A stretch of 64,000 nucleotides of DNA from Candidatus Cloacimonadota bacterium (GTDB lineage Bacteria; Cloacimonadota; Cloacimonadia; Cloacimonadales; Cloacimonadaceae). This document shows positions 62,942-64,000 of the stretch, in pieces. Position 1 is the first letter of the stretch; each line of letters begins with the position of its first letter. The stretch lies in NCBI GenBank assembly GCA_029561955.1, contig JAKQWO010000041.1, forward strand, positions 1 to 64,000. Direction: 5' to 3'. Both the position numbers and the translations under genes were made by a program. Below the pieces are notes generated by a model, which searched no databases, had not been told where the DNA came from, and saw only the letters and a program-made list of their open reading frames with translations.

Positions 62942-64000
62942 GTGACGCCATCCAAACAAAAAACCGCTCTAATTACCATCGCCGGCGTGTGGATACTCGC
63001 CGCGATCTTGCTATTTTCGGCAACCGCTGCCTTTGCGCAAAACCAAAAAGGCACGGACATCTATTCGCAGCTCAGTCTCTTTACCGAAGTGCTGCAGAAA
63101 CTCAAGCAATACTATGTGACAGACCTGAATGATGAAGAGCTGATCAAAGCTGCCATCATCGGCATGTTGGGCGATACAGACCCGCATACCAGCTATTTCA
63201 CGGCAGAGGAATTCAAAGATTTCACCACCTCCACCAAGGGTGCCTTTGGTGGCTTGGGTATACAGATAGATAAAAATGGAGATTACGTGACCGTCGTCTC
63301 GCCCATTGAAGGCACACCCGCCTATCGCATGGGCATCACAGCCGGCGACAGAATTATCAAGGTGGATGGCAAAAATGTGGTCGGCTTCAGCACCGACGAA
63401 GCGATCAAACACATGAGAGGAGACGTCGGCACGCAAGTCACCATCACCATCTCACGTCCCGGCATCCCTGAACCCATGGATTTCACTATCATCCGCGAGA
63501 TCATCAAGATCAAGAGTGTTCCTTACTTTTTCAAGCTGGATAACGGCGTTGGCTACATCCGCATCACGCAATTCAATGAAAACACCACTCCGGAGCTGAG
63601 GGAAGCGCTCACCGGTCTGGAAAGCCAGAATATCAAAGGTTTGATCCTGGATCTGCGCTCCAACCCCGGCGGCCTTTTGGATCAGGCGGTGGATACCGTA
63701 AACGAGTTTATCGGCAGGGATAAGCTGGTGGTGGAGACCAAGGGACGCGTCCCTTCCTCAAACCGCCAACACTACACCAGATTCTCTGCCAGAGCGAGAA
63801 ACTATCCCATCGTGGTGCTGATCAATGAGGCATCCGCCAGCGCAAGTGAAATCTTCGCCGGCTCGCTGCAAGACTGGGATAAGGCACTCGTGCTGGGTAG
63901 AACCAGTTTCGGCAAAGGCAGCGTTCAGCAGCTCTTCCCGCTTGCCAATGGCAACGGCATCAAGGTAACCACCTCATACTATTACATTAAAAGCGGCCGC
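62942..64000 (+). CDS. S41 C-terminal-processing peptidase, cut at the window edge
   Basis: The frame opens at GTG 62942, 1 bp after tmk, and is still open at the last base (353 codons, 3' end missing). Residues 1-33 are a signal peptide. KAAIIGMLGDTDPHTSYFTAEEF is the family N-terminal region. A PDZ domain follows (about 98-180, GGLGIQIDKN, ITAGDRIIKVDGKNV). The Ser/Lys dyad segments NEASASASEIFAG and GRTSFGKGSVQ are both present, so the protease should be active. Ctp enzymes trim periplasmic proteins such as penicillin-binding proteins and their partners. Confidence 0.92.
   Translation, partial: MTPSKQKTALITIAGVWILAAILLFSATAAFAQNQKGTDIYSQLSLFTEVLQKLKQYYVTDLNDEELIKAAIIGMLGDTDPHTSYFTAEEFKDFTTSTKGAFGGLGIQIDKNGDYVTVVSPIEGTPAYRMGITAGDRIIKVDGKNVVGFSTDEAIKHMRGDVGTQVTITISRPGIPEPMDFTIIREIIKIKSVPYFFKLDNGVGYIRITQFNENTTPELREALTGLESQNIKGLILDLRSNPGGLLDQAVDTVNEFIGRDKLVVETKGRVPSSNRQHYTRFSARARNYPIVVLINEASASASEIFAGSLQDWDKALVLGRTSFGKGSVQQLFPLANGNGIKVTTSYYYIKSGR

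Overview
The window is bacterial chromosome from a Gram-negative organism. The evidence is LptE, LolA and heptose-phosphate genes, outer-membrane beta-barrel proteins, and several large secreted proteins ending in a FlgD-like C-terminal sorting domain (PNPFNP or PSPNPFS, then WDGRDSSGK / SGVYxxKM). That mix, with a two-subunit class I fumarase and a GC content near 50%, fits the Cloacimonadota (Cloacimonas-like) or a neighbouring lineage of the Fibrobacterota/Bacteroidota assemblage. The phylum is an inference from gene style; no rRNA or tRNA gene was seen.

Layout. 1-2.1 kb: IS4-family transposase and an 83-bp palindromic dispersed element. 2.1-7.8 kb (minus strand): DUF4097 protein and an outer-membrane barrel, an NTF2-like lipoprotein, then the glycolytic pair gap-fba. 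8.1-11.0 kb: a two-gene restriction-modification unit (PD-ExK nuclease plus a DUF1156-like DNA methyltransferase with a zinc ribbon). 11.1-14.0 kb: a 964-residue repeat-built secreted protein. 14.0-15.6 kb: a repeat-packed gene-free region. 15.6-16.7 kb: purE and an HTH-PtsN fusion. 16.8-24.0 kb (plus): lptE, pseudouridine synthase, YchF-like GTPase, ftsK, lolA, manC, SagB-like oxidoreductase. 24.0-31.1 kb (minus): class I fumarase with a parS-like site between its genes, DUF58 protein, PlsC and OlsB-like acyltransferases, smpB, and mtaD-mtnA. 31.1-50.2 kb: an accessory zone with three FlgD-tailed secreted paralogues, two 958-residue secreted M28 peptidases and a PDZ protein, separated by 0.5-1.2 kb repeat-mosaic spacers. 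50.25-64 kb (plus): a tightly coupled housekeeping run: der, plsY, purF, rfaE1, rfaE2, rseC-like, folB, folK, glmU-like, HIT, LytR_C, rsfS, argS, rimI, nadB, tmk, and an S41 protease cut by the window edge.

The most unusual content is non-coding. A roughly 380-bp block with several hairpins occurs twice, near 14.9 kb and 31.85 kb, almost unchanged. The other spacers are built from a fixed set of modules in a recurring order: 7-bp tandem repeats, a CACGAATT block, a terminator-like GGCCAGC hairpin, GC-rich palindromes, and a short ATG-initiated 19-codon frame with a purine-rich tract upstream. The same repeat material has become the C-terminal coding tail of the pseudouridine synthase. A 14-bp perfect palindrome matching the core of the ParB site parS suggests that this stretch may lie near the replication origin.
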